A stretch of DNA of 60,000 nt from Cryptomeria japonica (GCF_030272615.1 NC_081412.1:99201796-99261795); one strand, 5' to 3'; numbered from the stretch's first letter, positions 12,560 through 24,706 are shown. Notes: generated from the sequence alone by a model not told the origin. Numbers and translations are program-made.

Positions 12560-13090
12560 CTAATAATATGTGGATGGTACCGCTTGCATTTCATGGATCC
12601 AAGGATGACCCAAAAGTATGTTATAAGACAAGTCTATGTCCAAGACTTGACATAGAGTATCTCTTTGAATTGGTCCTACTTGAATAGGTAGTACCACAAG
12701 ACCTTTTGATGATCTTTCCTCATCATCATATACTTTGATTGTTATCCTTTTCTTAGAATCAATGGTTGTCTCCAAGAAATGGATAATTTTTAAAGTACAT
12801 ATATTTAGATTGGCTCCTCCATCTATTAGTACTCTTTTCACTCGATGTTTATAGACTAGGACTTCGATATGGAGTGGAGTATTATGCAGATGATTTTAAA
12901 AGACATCATCATGTTCTAAGAATGATAGATTATGAGGCATGGTTAAATGTACCACCATGGCTTGCAATCGATCAACATCCAAGTTATTCGGAACCGTAGT
13001 GTCAACAAGAGCCTTTTCCAGAATATCCTTGTGTGTGGGTGAGATCTTGAGAAGCTCTAATATGGATATGTGGGTTGGCATCTTCTTCAA
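12560..13090 (-). pseudogene. E2 aspartic protease region, broken
   Basis: The minus-strand ORF at 12560-12841 reads KRVLIDGGANLNICTLKII, then ILLGHPWIHEM. This is a retropepsin with the catalytic Asp in DGG, a form seen in Tat elements, and the conserved LG-PW block. An upstream piece (12896-13090) is in a second open segment. It would cut the Gag-Pol polyprotein. Compare E5, where the corresponding triplet is DPS. Confidence 0.75.
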
Positions 13091-13105
13091 TTGATATACA
13101 AATCT

Positions 13106-14959
13106 TTATTGAGTGTTTGAAGGTGTTGTTGTTTTGGAGGCACTCCCTTTTAATACATATTTAGACTGGGCTTGTATGGTCACATTCATCGGAACATGTT
13201 CTTGTTTGTATTTGATCTTGATGACATTTACTTGATTATCACATTCTGAAATGTGATTGATGATATTGTCATAGATATGGTTTATGCGGGTCCCTTTGTT
13301 TGATGAAGATGATGATGTGCCTTTGTCATAATTTGGATGTGGATTTTTTAAGGCCTCATGATCATCATTTGTTTTATGACCATCTACTGTTATGTCACTG
13401 CTATCTAGAAAATCTTGAACCAAGTTTTTCAACCTTAGGCAATCATTTGTGCGATGCCCTTTGTTTCTATGATATTCATAGTAGTGCGCATCATTCCACC
13501 ATGATGGTTTGACTTGAGCTTCAAATCCCTTGTGTTTGGCAATGTAATGAGTTTATTTTCCAATAGTTCTGTAAATGTTGATTCAAGGGTTTGTCCTAAA
13601 GGTGTGAACTTCCATCGATATGGTGTCGGTTTTGTGTTAGTGTTGTTTCCTTGATTGTTGTTACCTTGGTTGATGTTTCCTTAATTGTTCATTCTTGGAT
13701 TATTGGGTCTTTGATTGGTATTCCCTTGAGTGTTGGTTCTTTGATTGATATTGCTTGAGTGTTGGTTGGTGGAGTAATGTCAAATAAATTTAACACCGGT
13801 TGTTTTGTTTTTAATTGTCAACTACACCATCATTAACAACATTCTTATTCCTTGTCCAAATTTTAGATTTATCAGAGTTGTTGTAGTAAGTGTTGTTGTA
13901 ATTGTTGTTGGAGGAACTAGCACCTTATTTAGAAAACTTTAAAGTTCCCTTTTTTATTAAAGCTTCTTCTATCTAGATGCCATTTTCGATCAACTTTTTA
14001 AAACTAGGTTAAGTTGATACTCATTTCCTCACTAAGATTGTATATGAAGATTTCCATTTTTTCCTTTTCAAGCACTTTTTCGGGATATCTAGAGATCAAT
14101 CTTCTCCATCTTTTTAAGAACATCATGAATGATTCATTGTTCTTTTGTTTCATGTTGCAAAGATCAAGCATGGTAACCTCATGTTGAATGTTATAGCAAT
14201 ATTGGGAAACAAACTTGTTCACCAACTCCTCAAATGATCTGATGGGAGGTGTGATTTTTCAAAGACATTCCATTGTTTGTCCCCCTAAGATTCTTGGAAA
14301 TAACCTCATCATGTAAGTGTCATTGTGGGAAAACTCCAAGCTCATCGTGCAAAATTCCCTTACGTGATCGCGAGGATCATTTTTACCATTGTATTTGTCA
14401 TACTTTGGTATTTCAGAGTTAGGTGGGAATGGTGCCATGTTTAAACTTCGATCAAATGGATAAGGACAAATATCCTCCAAGGACCATCGTGTGGTAGTTT
14501 CTTGTTGCATGTCTTCCATTTATTGTTGAAGTGCTTGTAGTTGTTGTGTGAGTGTTACAAGATGATTGTTTCCAGTGTTGGTATCTTGATAGTTGGTGTC
14601 ACCTTGATTATTAGTGCCATCTTGGTCATTGGTATTGACATGATCATGCGTATTGTTATGATCAGTGTTGGAAGTGTGTGTTCTTGATTTTGTTCTTTTG
14701 ATGCTCTCAGTTTGTTTTGGTTGTTCCATGTCAAAATCCTCACGAATTTTGATACCTTTGCTAGATAGCAAGAGGAAGTATTTTTGTTTGTCAGTTTCTA
14801 TGAGTTTTTCAAGAAGTTTGTGTAGGCTAGGGTCTTGTTGTACCTCCTCAATAAATTCATCTATTATTTTTTCTTCATCCATATTTAGGTATTTTTTCCA
14901 AGTGTTAACCTCTCGGTGTCTCATTCTTGATTCAGGCTCTTTGTCGTCCCACTAGACAT
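13106..14959 (-). pseudogene. E2 gag, broken
   Basis: The start at 14959 reads MSSGTTKSLNQE and then a stop; the frame shifts into the 14520-14924 segment (KKYLNMDEEKIIDEFIEEVQ). The next segments hold the Retrotrans_gag-like part: FPPNSEIPKYDKYNGKNDPR (14259-14519) and FLKRWRRLISRYPEKV (14004-14225). The rest, to 13106, is low complexity. It would have formed the particle shell; stops and frameshifts break it. Confidence 0.75.
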
Positions 14960-15664
14960 TTTTACGTGATCGTGTAGAAAATGGCATGACTTGATGTGAC
15001 TCTATATGTGATTGACTCTTCAGGTAAGTAAGCCAAATTGATCCTTCCACTAAAGTTGATATCTTCTGATAGTGTTGACCTTTGCATAAAGGCACGTGCT
15101 TTCAAGGATTCTTCATCAAAATCCATATTTTTATCGTGGGGATAATTACATAAATGATGTAAAAATGTCCTATGTTTTAGAAGGAGTTTGCAGTTGATAT
15201 AGAGGAACTTGTTTCTCTTCGAGACCTTATTTTGACTAGGTTGTCTCCTTTTTAGGCCAGTTTTTAGACAAGGATGCTTCTTCTTGATGTGTTGAAGAAT
15301 GGTCATGCAAGTGATCAAAGTTTCAGTTGTGAGATTGATTGGATGAATACTTTGTTTTGATCTCTAAGTCTACTTAGTCGAATAGAAGGTTTGATATGCC
15401 CCTATTGATATGACTAAGCACGTCAAATGATATGATAAAGCTTCCTGATATTTGGAAACTAGATGGATTTGACTAACTTGGAAAGTTAACTTGGTATTTT
15501 TATGTTTGATATGGGTTGGTTTGAAACTTGTGATCATTTATTGATACCTCTTTGATTTGGAAGATGAAAATTTGTCTGTGATAATGGAAAAGAAAAGACC
15601 TCTCAAAAGGGTATTTAGATCTGTTTTTGGATTACGAGAATCTCTATTAGACAAGCCTCTTTTT
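14960..15664 (-). other. E2 leader upstream of gag
   Basis: No credible gene. The minus-strand ORF at 14962-15318 has no recognisable domain. No PBS of the usual TGG... type could be placed confidently. Confidence 0.4.
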
Positions 15665-15893
15665 TAAATGTGCTAATCAAATGTGCTACAATATCTTTCA
15701 AATGTGCTACAATATCTTTCAAATGTGCTACAGGATTGTCTAAATGTGCCACAAGATATTTCTTATGCGCCATTGTTTCAGTTGAATGCACTACAGGATG
15801 TTTTAAATCCAATGCGCCGCTATTTTAGTTGAATGTGCTATAGGATGTTTTAAATGCGACACATGATTACTCAAATGTGCTATTCGCTATTTT
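15665..15893. repeat. Degenerate tandem array, about 22-bp unit
   Basis: About ten copies of a unit built on AAATGTGCTAC or AAATGCGCCAC, spaced 20-25 bp. Two neighbouring copies near 15679-15720 are almost identical. A related array is at 17352-17471. Confidence 0.8.
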
Positions 15894-16720
15894 ACCTGAT
15901 TTGACTCAAATTTTGAACTAATTTTATGGTTGTTTGATTTTCTTTGCAAGATGTTTTAGGAATTCTGACAAAAATACACAGCAAGCATGAAGATAATGGT
16001 TATTCTAAATCTAAACATTGAGTGTATGTTCGTTTGAGGATGTGTTCAAATATTTGAAGTTTTCACTAGTTTAGACACAAGAAAAACACACCAAGTAGAC
16101 TATTTAATCAAGGGTCATCAATAATACCATAGCCCACATCTAGATACTCCTTCAGATCAAACATCCGTGTCACCCTCTAAAGGGTGCCCCTTTTTTTGCC
16201 TTTGTCTGGAAATTAACTCAAAGATTATTGCTCCTCAATTGAATCTTTATCCTGGGAGATATATGGTGAGTGCCTTGGGGGTAGATTATTTCCCACTCTT
16301 GCACTATAATATTATTAATGTCTAGATACTGACTAGGCAAGGCTTCTATTTCTAAAGTCCATAATCAGGCTTTCGTTCGGTCTTTAGTGATAAACTCCCT
16401 CGTGAGGCTTCCCAACCTTTAGAACAAAGGCTTTACGTATCACAAGGATACTAGGGGAAGGCTAATCGCTAAGCAAAACTGTTGGAGGGGATTTTCATTA
16501 GCCTCCACATTTTATTATAGTGGGTTGGAATACTTGGCTAAAAGTCATTCCCCACTTAGGTCATTCCCTTCTCACCGACCCCCTCAAGGCAACTCGGGAA
16601 AGCAGGCCCTTTGAACGTTTTAATTGCTTGAAAGGAAATAAAGCATGAAGGAGTGAGTCTGGCTTTTTGATCACCCAATTAAGGGGAGAGCATATACCTA
16701 TCACTCAAGACAAAGCAATC
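15894..16720. other. Non-coding stretch, E2 leader or LTR region
   Basis: No gene seen. Contains a hairpin-like ACCCTCTAAAGGGTG at 16171-16185. It may be part of the E2 5' LTR, but no second copy is present to prove it. Confidence 0.35.
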
Positions 16721-16721
16721 A

Positions 16722-17166
16722 ATTGTTCTTTTAAGTCCCTCATTTCAATGATTTTCTAACTTCTATTTGGGGATGTTGCTCCAACACTCATGGTGTTCTT
16801 TTTAAGCCCACATAGCAATTTGTTTTGAACTTGGAAATAAACCTGGTCAACAAAAGAAAATTGCGTTGCTATAAGAAAAAGTGGCTTGTTCTTTTTAACT
16901 TGCAAAAATAGGGTGGATTGTTCTTTTTAACCTTTGCAAGAGATGAAAGATTTGTTGGTTCTTTATAAAGCCCAAATGAAATGTGATCCTAACTTACAAA
17001 AATTAAAAGTGAGATTTTATTGTTCTTTTTATAACCTTGCAAGAAAGAAAAATGTAGTTCTTTTTAAAGCCCAAATGAAGGTAAAGTTCTTTTTAGGTGC
17101 ACCAAATAAAGTACGAGGTTCATTTTAACTTTACAAAGGAAAGAAAATGTGAATTCTTTTTAAACC
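16722..17166. repeat. Degenerate array of GTTCTTTTTAA boxes
   Basis: About ten copies of a box near GTTCTTTTTAA, often followed by CCTTTGCAAG or AGCCCAAATGAA, at irregular 25-90 bp spacing (for example 16796, 16891, 17022, 17059, 17086). Confidence 0.65.
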
Positions 17167-17351
17167 AACTTCAAAATAAAGTAATTAAAAGAAAGAATTA
17201 AATCATCTCCCCTAAAACCTGCAAACCACTGTTAAAACCTACACCAAAAACCAGTTAGCAACCTACAAAATCAAAGTGGGCTAGACAAGCTTAAAATTTT
17301 CTAACTCTTTTACAAATTTATGTTTTTGTTTTATATGAGCTAGAACAGTGA

Positions 17352-17471
17352 TTAGATGCGCTAAAATAGTTTACAAATGTGCGACGAAATGATGTAAATG
17401 CGCCACAAAATTATGTAAACGTGCCACAAAATTACTTAAATGTGCCAAAAAATGACATAAATGCGCCAAAA
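17352..17471. repeat. Second degenerate array, about 22-bp unit
   Basis: Six copies of AAATGTGCCAC-like units, the same theme as 15665-15893. It stops exactly where the E3 LTR begins, so E3 probably inserted into it. Confidence 0.75.
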
Positions 17472-17472
17472 G

Positions 17473-19132
17473 TATTGGCATTCAGTTGTCATTGATGTAA
17501 ACTGGTTTGGCATGGTCATCGATGAGTAAGAAGTGGTGAACGGTATAGGAGAAGTAAGACATGATGATGTCAATCCATATGTATGTAAGCAGATTGAAGG
17601 TAAGTTACTGGTACACATGAAATGCATCATCTATCGGTAAAGCGGGACCACCAATAAGACAAAGAACGCAAGCAAGAGAAGAACTGAAGGATGTAAACTG
17701 ATATACTCAGAGAAGATAATGCTATCGGTGAATGAAATAAGTAGTAGGACCAACATGTTTGATGGAAGGCCAAGTTGATCCATTGACAAAGAAAAGGTAT
17801 GCAGGTATGAAGGCCCACCGGTGGAGTTGGGTTATATCGATAAGGTGAGTTGAACCGGTAGTCAATCTTGGTCAATAAATAATATCAAACTGACATACCA
17901 AACCAAGCAGAGGTGGATGTCGACAAAGATGACAATTGGAAGCTAGGTGGTGATCATGCATAGGTCGATGAAGTGTGCATCGATGTAACAGTCAGCAAGA
18001 AGGTCAACATTTATGAAGAACCTGCAAGTCATGGGAGGTTGGCAGAAGATTGCGACTTGAGGAAGACAAGTTGGCAAGCGATTAAACTAATCTTGCAAGA
18101 AGATCTGATCTTCGTACCTGTTTGCTGAAGGAAACAACCGAGCCATTAATGGTGCATGATAGAGAAACACAAAAAAGACTGGTGCAAACCTCCAGATATA
18201 GAAAACACACATTGAAATGTGAGGTGTTGGTGGTGCTAATCGATGACATGCAGATCATATCTCTGGAAAAGCAAATCGGATCAAATCCAATACGGATCGA
18301 GTTGGTGAAGGCAAAACCTAACACAATACTATTTGAGTGTTGTTTTGTAGGGAACCCTAGAAGATAAATATGTGAGCTCGAGACTGAAATCAGTGGATGC
18401 TCTATGTGAGGAGTGAGAGAGAAGAGAGCCTGAGCAAGGAGAAAGACCATCTTCCTTACAGTTTTTTATGGGAAAGTTGCAGAGTGAGTTAGTAGGAGAA
18501 CCAATGAGAGGATCTAACTTGTATAGACAGAGTAACTAGTAAACTGTTGCAGGTCTAACAGTTAAGATAACCGATGCAGTGTGATTGGTCAAGAAGGCAT
18601 CTAAGATTGACATAGTGTGGTGTGAGGCTGAGGGAGGAAAAAAGAGAGGCTAGGAGTAACTAGTGAGTGATCAGAGAGAGTAATCTGATAACCGACAATG
18701 TGAGAACCAATGAAGAAGAGGAGGTTGTTAACTGGCTGAAATACATTGATCAGGTGTTATAGAACTCATTTATAACTAGGTGCTATAACTATATCTAAAT
18801 TATATTTCATTATACAACACCGAGTTGGAGCTTGGTGCTCCTTGGGTTGGTGCCCTAAATCATTGTAATCCATTGTTTCATTGTGAGGCTGGATTGGAGC
18901 AGTAGACTCCAACAACATTTCTCACTGAGGTTTTTCCAATATTGGGCTTTCCTCGTACATGTGGTGTTGTGGGTTGCATTTGTGTGTTTGCCTCTTTTGA
19001 TATCCATATTTGTCTTACCGATTTGATTCTTTAGTGCTTAGGGTGATAACCTATATTCCAAGGTTGTTTAAAAAGAAAAGAATTTAGGAACCACTGATTC
19101 ACCCCCCTATAAGTGGTACCTTATGTTGAAAA
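17473..19132 (+). repeat. E3 5' LTR
   Basis: Begins TATTGGCATTCAGTTG, probably a mutated TGTTGG start, and ends just before the PBS. Near the end is GATTCACCCCCCTAT, a form also seen at LTR ends of E4, E7 and E8. The right end is placed to within a few bases. Open frames inside (for example 18122-18367) have no recognisable content. Confidence 0.7.
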
Positions 19133-19134
19133 AT

Positions 19135-19147
19135 TGGTATCAGAGCC
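19135..19147 (+). other. E3 primer-binding site
   Basis: TGGTATCAGAGCC is complementary to the 3' end of initiator tRNA-Met, the usual copia primer. Confidence 0.9.
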
Positions 19148-19196
19148 TAGGTTCCCAGTTGTTTAAATTTTGGGTAGATTCTAGTCTTAGAAAACA

Positions 19197-21290
19197 ATGG
19201 CAAGAAATGAGTCTTCCTCTTCAAAATCCCCCATGTTTGATGGATCTAACTATACCTTCTGGAGAAGAAGAATGGAGACCTATATTTTCTCCCTTGGTTT
19301 TGATGTATGGATGTCTGTCAAGAATGGGTATACTATCCCCAGTGTTCCTCCCATTGATCCAAATAATAAGAAGGAATATGAGAATAATGCAAAGGCTAAA
19401 CATGCTATCTTAAGTGGGTTGTCTGATAATGAGTGTGCATCCATCAAGGAGACTTGGGATAAAATGAAAAGGTTATTTGAAGGTGATGCCAAAGTCAAAG
19501 AGGACAAGCTTCAATCACTAAGGGGTCAACTTAAAGGAATCAAGATGAAGGATGAAGAAAATATTGCAGACTACCTTCACATAATAGATGAAACTGTGAA
19601 CACCATCAGAGGACTTGGAGAAGAAATTACAGATGAGATTATTATCAAGAAGGTACTTAGATCTATCACATCTAAGTATGATACTAAGGTTTCTACCATA
19701 GAGGAAGCCAATGATCTGAAGACTTTCATAATGGATGAGCTATTTGGCTCTCTAACAACCTATGAAATGAGAACAACCGATAAAGCATCCTCAAGGAAAA
19801 AGGAAGCGTTCAACTCCACCAAAAAGGGCAAGGAAGAGGTTGCTCATAAAGGATCTAGTGAAGACTCAGATGCAGAGGTAGCAAACTTTGTCAGAAAGCT
19901 CAAGAGAGGATCTAGCAAGTATAAAAAAAAGTTACCACTCAAATGTTTCAACTCTGGTAAAGTTGGACACTTTGCTGCAACATGTCTTTATAATGAAACT
20001 GGTGGAGATGAGAAAAGAAGTTTTAATAGATTTGTTGGTAAAGACAAAGAAAGAAATATCTATCAGCAAGGAAGAAGAGGCTACTAGAAGTAGAACAACC
20101 TATATACTATTGAGGATGATGCCACAGATGAAGAAAGTGCATCAGAAGATGACTACCATGAGAATGAAAGAGAAGTTAATCTCTTTATGGCACTTGATGA
20201 ACCGGTTGGTGAAGATGAGGAAGAAGAAGACATTAAGGTCGAAGTAGATCTAGAAGGTGAGCTCACAAGTGCTCTTGAGGAGCTGAGTAAAACAAGAAGA
20301 GAACTCAAGAAGTTCAATCTTGTTGCAATAGAAGAACAAGGTCTCTTGAAGCAATCCCTGGATGAGTCCAATCAAGTTATATCTGACTTGAAACTCTAGT
20401 TGGAAGAAGCCAAGAGGATATAAGAAGTTACACCCTCTGATCTAATGAAGAAGGAAAAGGAGCATCAAGATTTGGAAGCAGAAATAGTGAAGCTCAGAAA
20501 GGAGCTTAAAAAAATTAAGGAAGAAATGAAAGCGAGAAGCAAATATGAAGGCAACACTGAATCCATAGACAAGATGTTAAGAAAATAGAAGCCATCTAAA
20601 GATACTTGTGGCTTAGGATTTGAAGAAGGACAAAGTTAAAACAAAATAGACACATCCGGTAAGGAGATACAATTCACTTCTTCAAGTGAAGGTGAAGAGA
20701 AGAAGACATTCACGGTAAGCAAGGATAGCGGTAAGAAGACTTATGCAGAAGTTGTTAGAAACCGCCACACAAACCAGTATACACAATCAATGAATCGAAG
20801 GCCACACTCAATGTACCGACATGGAGATCCTAGGAGAAATGCAAGAGTTGATCATGAAGGATTTACTAGAGTTAGCAACATGAAAGGAAGACCCCCAGTG
20901 AGGTAGACATTTGCAGGACCAAGGCAACCTAACCGATATGTTCAAAACTTTCATGGTTATTGTGACCAATGTAAAAAATTTGGACATAGGTAAGCTGACT
21001 GTAGATTAACCAATAAGCCCACCATGAGTTATGAAAGTAGAAATCCATTTACTGCACTCTAGGATATGAATATTGTCTGTTATCAGTGCAATGGATTTGG
21101 TCATAAGAGTTCTGAATGTAGAAGAGAAAACCGGTGTCCTACAATAGTTCAAAGATTCATCCTTCAATGAAAATGTGAAATGCTATAATTGTCAAGAGTT
21201 TGGACATATAGCAAAGTTTTATAAGAATAGAAAAATCAATCAAAAGAGGATAGATCTTGATCAAGAACCGGTAGTTAAACCATAGCACAA
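19197..21290 (+). pseudogene. E3 gag, broken (UBN2, coiled coil, zinc knuckles)
   Basis: The ATG at 19197 opens a 296-codon frame. The UBN2/copia Gag region is in about residues 1-170 (FDGSNYTFWRRRMETYIFS near the start). A knuckle near residue 248 reads CFNSGKVGHFAATC, with the second Cys replaced by Ser. After an in-frame stop at 20085 the same frame goes on through an acidic and coiled-coil segment (20100-20590) and further knuckles at about 20960 (CDQCKKFGHR, stop), 21078 (CYQCNGFGHKSSEC) and, in another frame, 21180 (CYNCQEFGHIA). At least seven stops and one frameshift near 21165 are present. It would package element RNA. The C-terminal half resembles the short Gag of E4 and E7. Confidence 0.85.
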
Positions 21291-21295
21291 AATTG

Positions 21296-22436
21296 TGATG
21301 AATACTAAGAAGGGGGGGGGGGGGGTGAATTAGTATACCCAGAAACTTAAACAATCTCTTAAGCAGTTTAACTACAGACCAGTGTAGCATATTAAACAAT
21401 AAATAGGTTAAGACATAAACAAGCCAAATAGAAAATAAAGCATTCACCCACAGAAGCACAATCACCATAACACAAGATGTTTTGACATGGAAACCCAAAT
21501 GGGAAAAACCATGGTGAGTAAAACTCACAAGTCAACTATCTGCAGAATAGTAACCTGACTGGTTAAGGTTAGACTGGTTAAAGTCTTACAATGTTCTTCA
21601 CCAGAATCTATGTTATAAGGAATCCAGATCTCTGTTAGGAGATAAGTCCTATTAAACACTACCAGTTAGAGGATTTCAGATCCACAATTGTGAACCACCT
21701 TGTTAGAGTATTTACAAAGGCTTGGCTGAGCCTACCCCGGTTAAGGGTTTCAGACTTGTCAAAGATATGAGTAATCAACAAGTGAATGATCTAGACAATA
21801 GCACAATATGCTTAATTAGATCCTTGACAGCTCCTTGTTAATGCATTTCAGCATTACTTCAGTCTTCTATATCTGCACTCTCTATCTCTTCACACAGACC
21901 TAATCTTCTCTTCAATATTCACACATTATAATCTTTTGTATATGAAAACCTAGACATGATGTCCTCATATAGGAATCCGATTTCATGTCCGTCCAATAAG
22001 ATTAGACTACAATTTCCTAGGTATAGTGCATCTAGACACATTTGGTAACACGACACAAAAACACCGCCAAAGTGTCAGTGGATGATAACTCATCACACAT
22101 TATAGTAATACTGGTTGGTAGCTCATCACATACCGGTTGATACAATATACCGATTACCGGTTGTCAAAATGAAGACTAGAAAATCGTAGTGTTTTGATCA
22201 AAAGATTAACTACCGCTCGGGTTCTTCGTTCCACTTGAGATCCTCGTACCGCTTGGGTCTTTAGTCATCCTGTGACCGGTAAAACATTTTTTGCAAAACA
22301 CCGATAGTCTAAAGACTATACATTTAATGGCATACAATACCGGTTGGAACAACTACCGGTTGAGTATAACTCATATATCAAATAAGTGTGTGTCCATTAA
22401 TGACAATCACAACTAAACATCATCAAAATACCAACA
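21296..22436 (-). repeat. E4 3' LTR
   Basis: On the minus strand it begins TGTTGGTATTTTG and ends in CATCA after a poly-C run (poly-G at about 21311-21325 on the plus strand). The TSD AATTG lies directly to the left. Confidence 0.9.
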
Positions 22437-22449
22437 ATCTCCCCCTTTG
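22437..22449 (-). other. E4 polypurine tract
   Basis: Minus strand CCAAAGGGGGAGAT next to the LTR start. Further CTCCCCC boxes (plus strand) occur at about 22525-22532 and 22612-22619. Repeated boxes of this kind upstream of the 3' LTR are a Sirevirus hallmark. Confidence 0.85.
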
Positions 22450-23474
22450 GCATTGATGGCAACACTTAGGAAAATTTTGAAATCTAAGTACTTTACAAAA
22501 AAAAATGATGTCATAATCAAAATTACTCCCCCTAAGCATATAAACTACTCCCTTTACAAAAGTTACAAGTATGTGCATAAAGTGGTAACAAAACACCAAA
22601 ATTTTATACTACTCCCCCTTTGAGTCACTATAATAGCTTCCAGGTTGAGAAAACATCTCTGAAGAACCTACAGTTTAGGCAATAGGAGCAGTTGAAGCTC
22701 ATGTAGATCTTGAGTCCAGTTGCTGATTTCTAAGTCCGTCTTGGTAGTCCGATGTTGAAGATGATGAACAATTTGTCCATATACGGTGAATGAATCATAG
22801 GGAATCTTGAAGTTGCAGATATATTCTTGTAACTCTGATTGAAGTTGAGTCTTCTGTTTGAGCACATCTTCACAAAACAAATGGGGTTGGTAGATTTTAC
22901 CCAAAAGGAGGTTACCCTCACCCATAGAAACACTTATATCATCCTTATGCTTCAGTAGTTGTGTCCTGTGTTCATTCATTTTCTTTACTAAGGAAATATT
23001 GAGTGCCTTTTCATGGTTCTTCCTTGCAGTGGCTTGAGCAACATCCTCCAAGCATTGTACCTAGTCCTCCACTATGGTACAAATATTTTTGAGCTTGGAT
23101 AGAGAGGAGTCGGTACTGGGGAGGTTAGTACCGGGGATTAGACTGGTAAGGGTGTCAACAACAAATTGTATAACATCCTGTTCTTTCTTCTTCCGTAATT
23201 CTTCTAGTCTCTCCTATGCAAGTTGAATGCTTCGTAGCAGCTCGGTCTCATCTATTGATTGAGTCAAACATGCAAGAGTTAGATCAATAGGATTGGTGGA
23301 ATCAAACTACTTGGTTTGATCACCAGTTGCCTTAGGAGTCTGCCCTCCTTCCTTGGCCTTTATCTCCACTTGTTTTCTCTTCTCTTCTTCTTTCTCCTCT
23401 TTCTCTTTGTCCTCTTTCTCTTTCTCGGCTTCAACATCCAAGGCATCAACATCAATAGGGTCATTTTGTTATGG
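22450..23474 (-). pseudogene. E4 accessory ORF, 3' part (left of E5)
   Basis: The minus-strand frame reads from the E5 junction through a Lys/Glu-rich segment (KEKEDKEKEEKEEEKRK near 23400) and a 127-codon open piece at 22668-23051 with coiled-coil character. It joins the segment right of E5 across one copy of CATTC. No known enzyme motif. The left third (22450-22667) is non-coding with purine boxes. Confidence 0.65.
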
Positions 23475-23855
23475 CATTCTGTAAAGCGGAAAATCACTAT
23501 TGAACCCTAGTTGTTCTCCCCTCTTCCAACTCCGAGGAGAGAGAAGGGAGGTTCGCTAGGATTCGATGGTTTTCACTTAGGGGAGAGACTTTACATTCAA
23601 AAGAGGGGTTGAAACTCATAAGATCCAATCCCACGCAATGCAAGATTGGATGCTAAATGTGTTTCAAGGGTTAAGAAAGCAAGGCTACCCTCTTTTGTAA
23701 AGAATGTGCATAGAAGAATTAAGCTAAGAATACATAGAAAGTGACAAAGATTCGCTTATAAACTGAGATAGGAATATAGTATGAAGCTGCGGACCTGGAA
23801 TTAGCAGTAAAATGTCGATACGGCGCTGTCCTGCAAATTTGAGCAAAAGTTGTCG

Positions 23856-23882
23856 GGACGATGGCGCCCGGCGCCACGGTCC
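23856..23882 (-). other. 11-nt-loop hairpin motif in E5 3' LTR
   Basis: The plus strand reads GGACGATG, an 11-base segment, CACGGTCC. The outer stem has two mismatches, but the 11 bases GCGCC-C-GGCGC can pair among themselves. It is the counterpart of 6683-6709 in E1. The other E5 LTR has it at 30441-30467. Confidence 0.6.
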
Positions 23883-24347
23883 TCCGAAAAATCCGTCAAA
23901 CGAAGGGGGATCGGTTCGTCTCTGCACAAGGATTCCAGATCTTCAATTTCAGCCGCGTACCTGCAACCTACACACAGAAAAGCGAAGACGATTGGGGGGT
24001 TAGGGATTAGGGGTTTGCCTTTAGGTCAAACCCTGGTTTTGGAATTAACCAAGAAATGAGCAAGTGCTGTAAATGTAAATGATTGTAAAACAAGTACTAA
24101 TACCTTGTTGTAAGGATGTTTGTATCCTTATGTGCGAAGGTATAGATGTTGTTGTTTGTTGTATGTTGTATGTTGTATGTAGCATGTAGTAAGTGATCTC
24201 CTCTTCAATGGTTGAATCCTTGTCTTGAATGCAACACTTAGCCTTGAATGGAGACTTAGAAGGAATGCTTGAATGCTTGAATGCTTGAATGTTTGAATCT
24301 TGCTTTCGCCTTTTTTCCATCTACCCAAATGAGAGAGGAAAATGTAG

Positions 24348-24355
24348 TTTATATA
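24348..24355 (-). promoter_or_regulatory. E5 3' LTR TATA box
   Basis: TATATAAA on the minus strand, about 350 bases from the LTR start. The identical site in the 5' LTR is at 30933-30940. Confidence 0.6.
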
Positions 24356-24477
24356 CTTGTCATTTAGGGTTGATAGACTGATTTTCCCGACCTTAGGCCG
24401 ACTAGGAAAGTTAATTTCCAAATTGCAAACAAAAAGACCCGAGCCCCTTAGGAGACCAGGCCCAAAATAGGACCCAG

Positions 24478-24534
24478 GGACCAGGGCGCTTGGCGCCATG
24501 GTCCTAGGGACCAGGGCGCTGGGCGCTCTGGTCC
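24478..24534 (-). repeat. Tandem GC-rich inverted repeats in U3 (3' LTR)
   Basis: Two hairpins, each with 12-bp arms GGACCAGGGCGC / GCGC(C/T)(A/C)TGGTCC and a 3-base loop, at 24478-24504 and 24508-24534. Each carries one mismatch in this copy. They lie upstream of the TATA box in the element sense. Confidence 0.85.
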
Positions 24535-24706
24535 CACCTCCCGGGACAGCAGGGTGCAAGGAGGTTCAGGCCAGGGTGCTTGAAAAATGCAGTTTTTAGT
24601 GTCATAATCAGGTTTCGGGGTCTCCATTCAGGTTGCGTGTTGCGTCGCCATCTTGAAGACCGAAATGCAGTTGAAATTGCAAGTGTCGCAATTTTAGGAC
24701 GCTACA

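Larger units (their letters stand above)
7069..17472 (-). mobile_element. E2: decayed Tat-lineage gypsy element
   Basis: On the minus strand the order is gag (from 14959), protease, RT, RNase H, a second archaeal-type RNase H, and integrase ending near 7746. Dual RNase H and the absence of a chromodomain are marks of the Tat clade. All genes carry stops and frameshifts. I could not match a pair of LTRs, so both ends are assigned only by the neighbours (E1 on the left, the E3 LTR on the right). The left end may have been removed or displaced by the E1 insertion. Confidence 0.8.
23480..24706 (-). repeat. E5 3' LTR
   Basis: 1227 bp with the short inverted ends TGTA...TACA. TATA-like box on the minus strand at about 24348-24355. 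Two GC-rich hairpins at 24478-24534. One transcribed hairpin with an 11-nt loop at 23856-23882. Confidence 0.93.

Noticed and set aside
17401-17471. Evenly spaced short repeats resembling a CRISPR array
   Set aside because: Units are degenerate, lack unique spacers of constant length and sit in a plant retroelement.
24128-24559. Minus-strand ORFs inside the E5 LTRs (also 30713-31213)
   Set aside because: They run through U3, the TATA box and the hairpins; the two LTR copies differ by indels that shift the frame.
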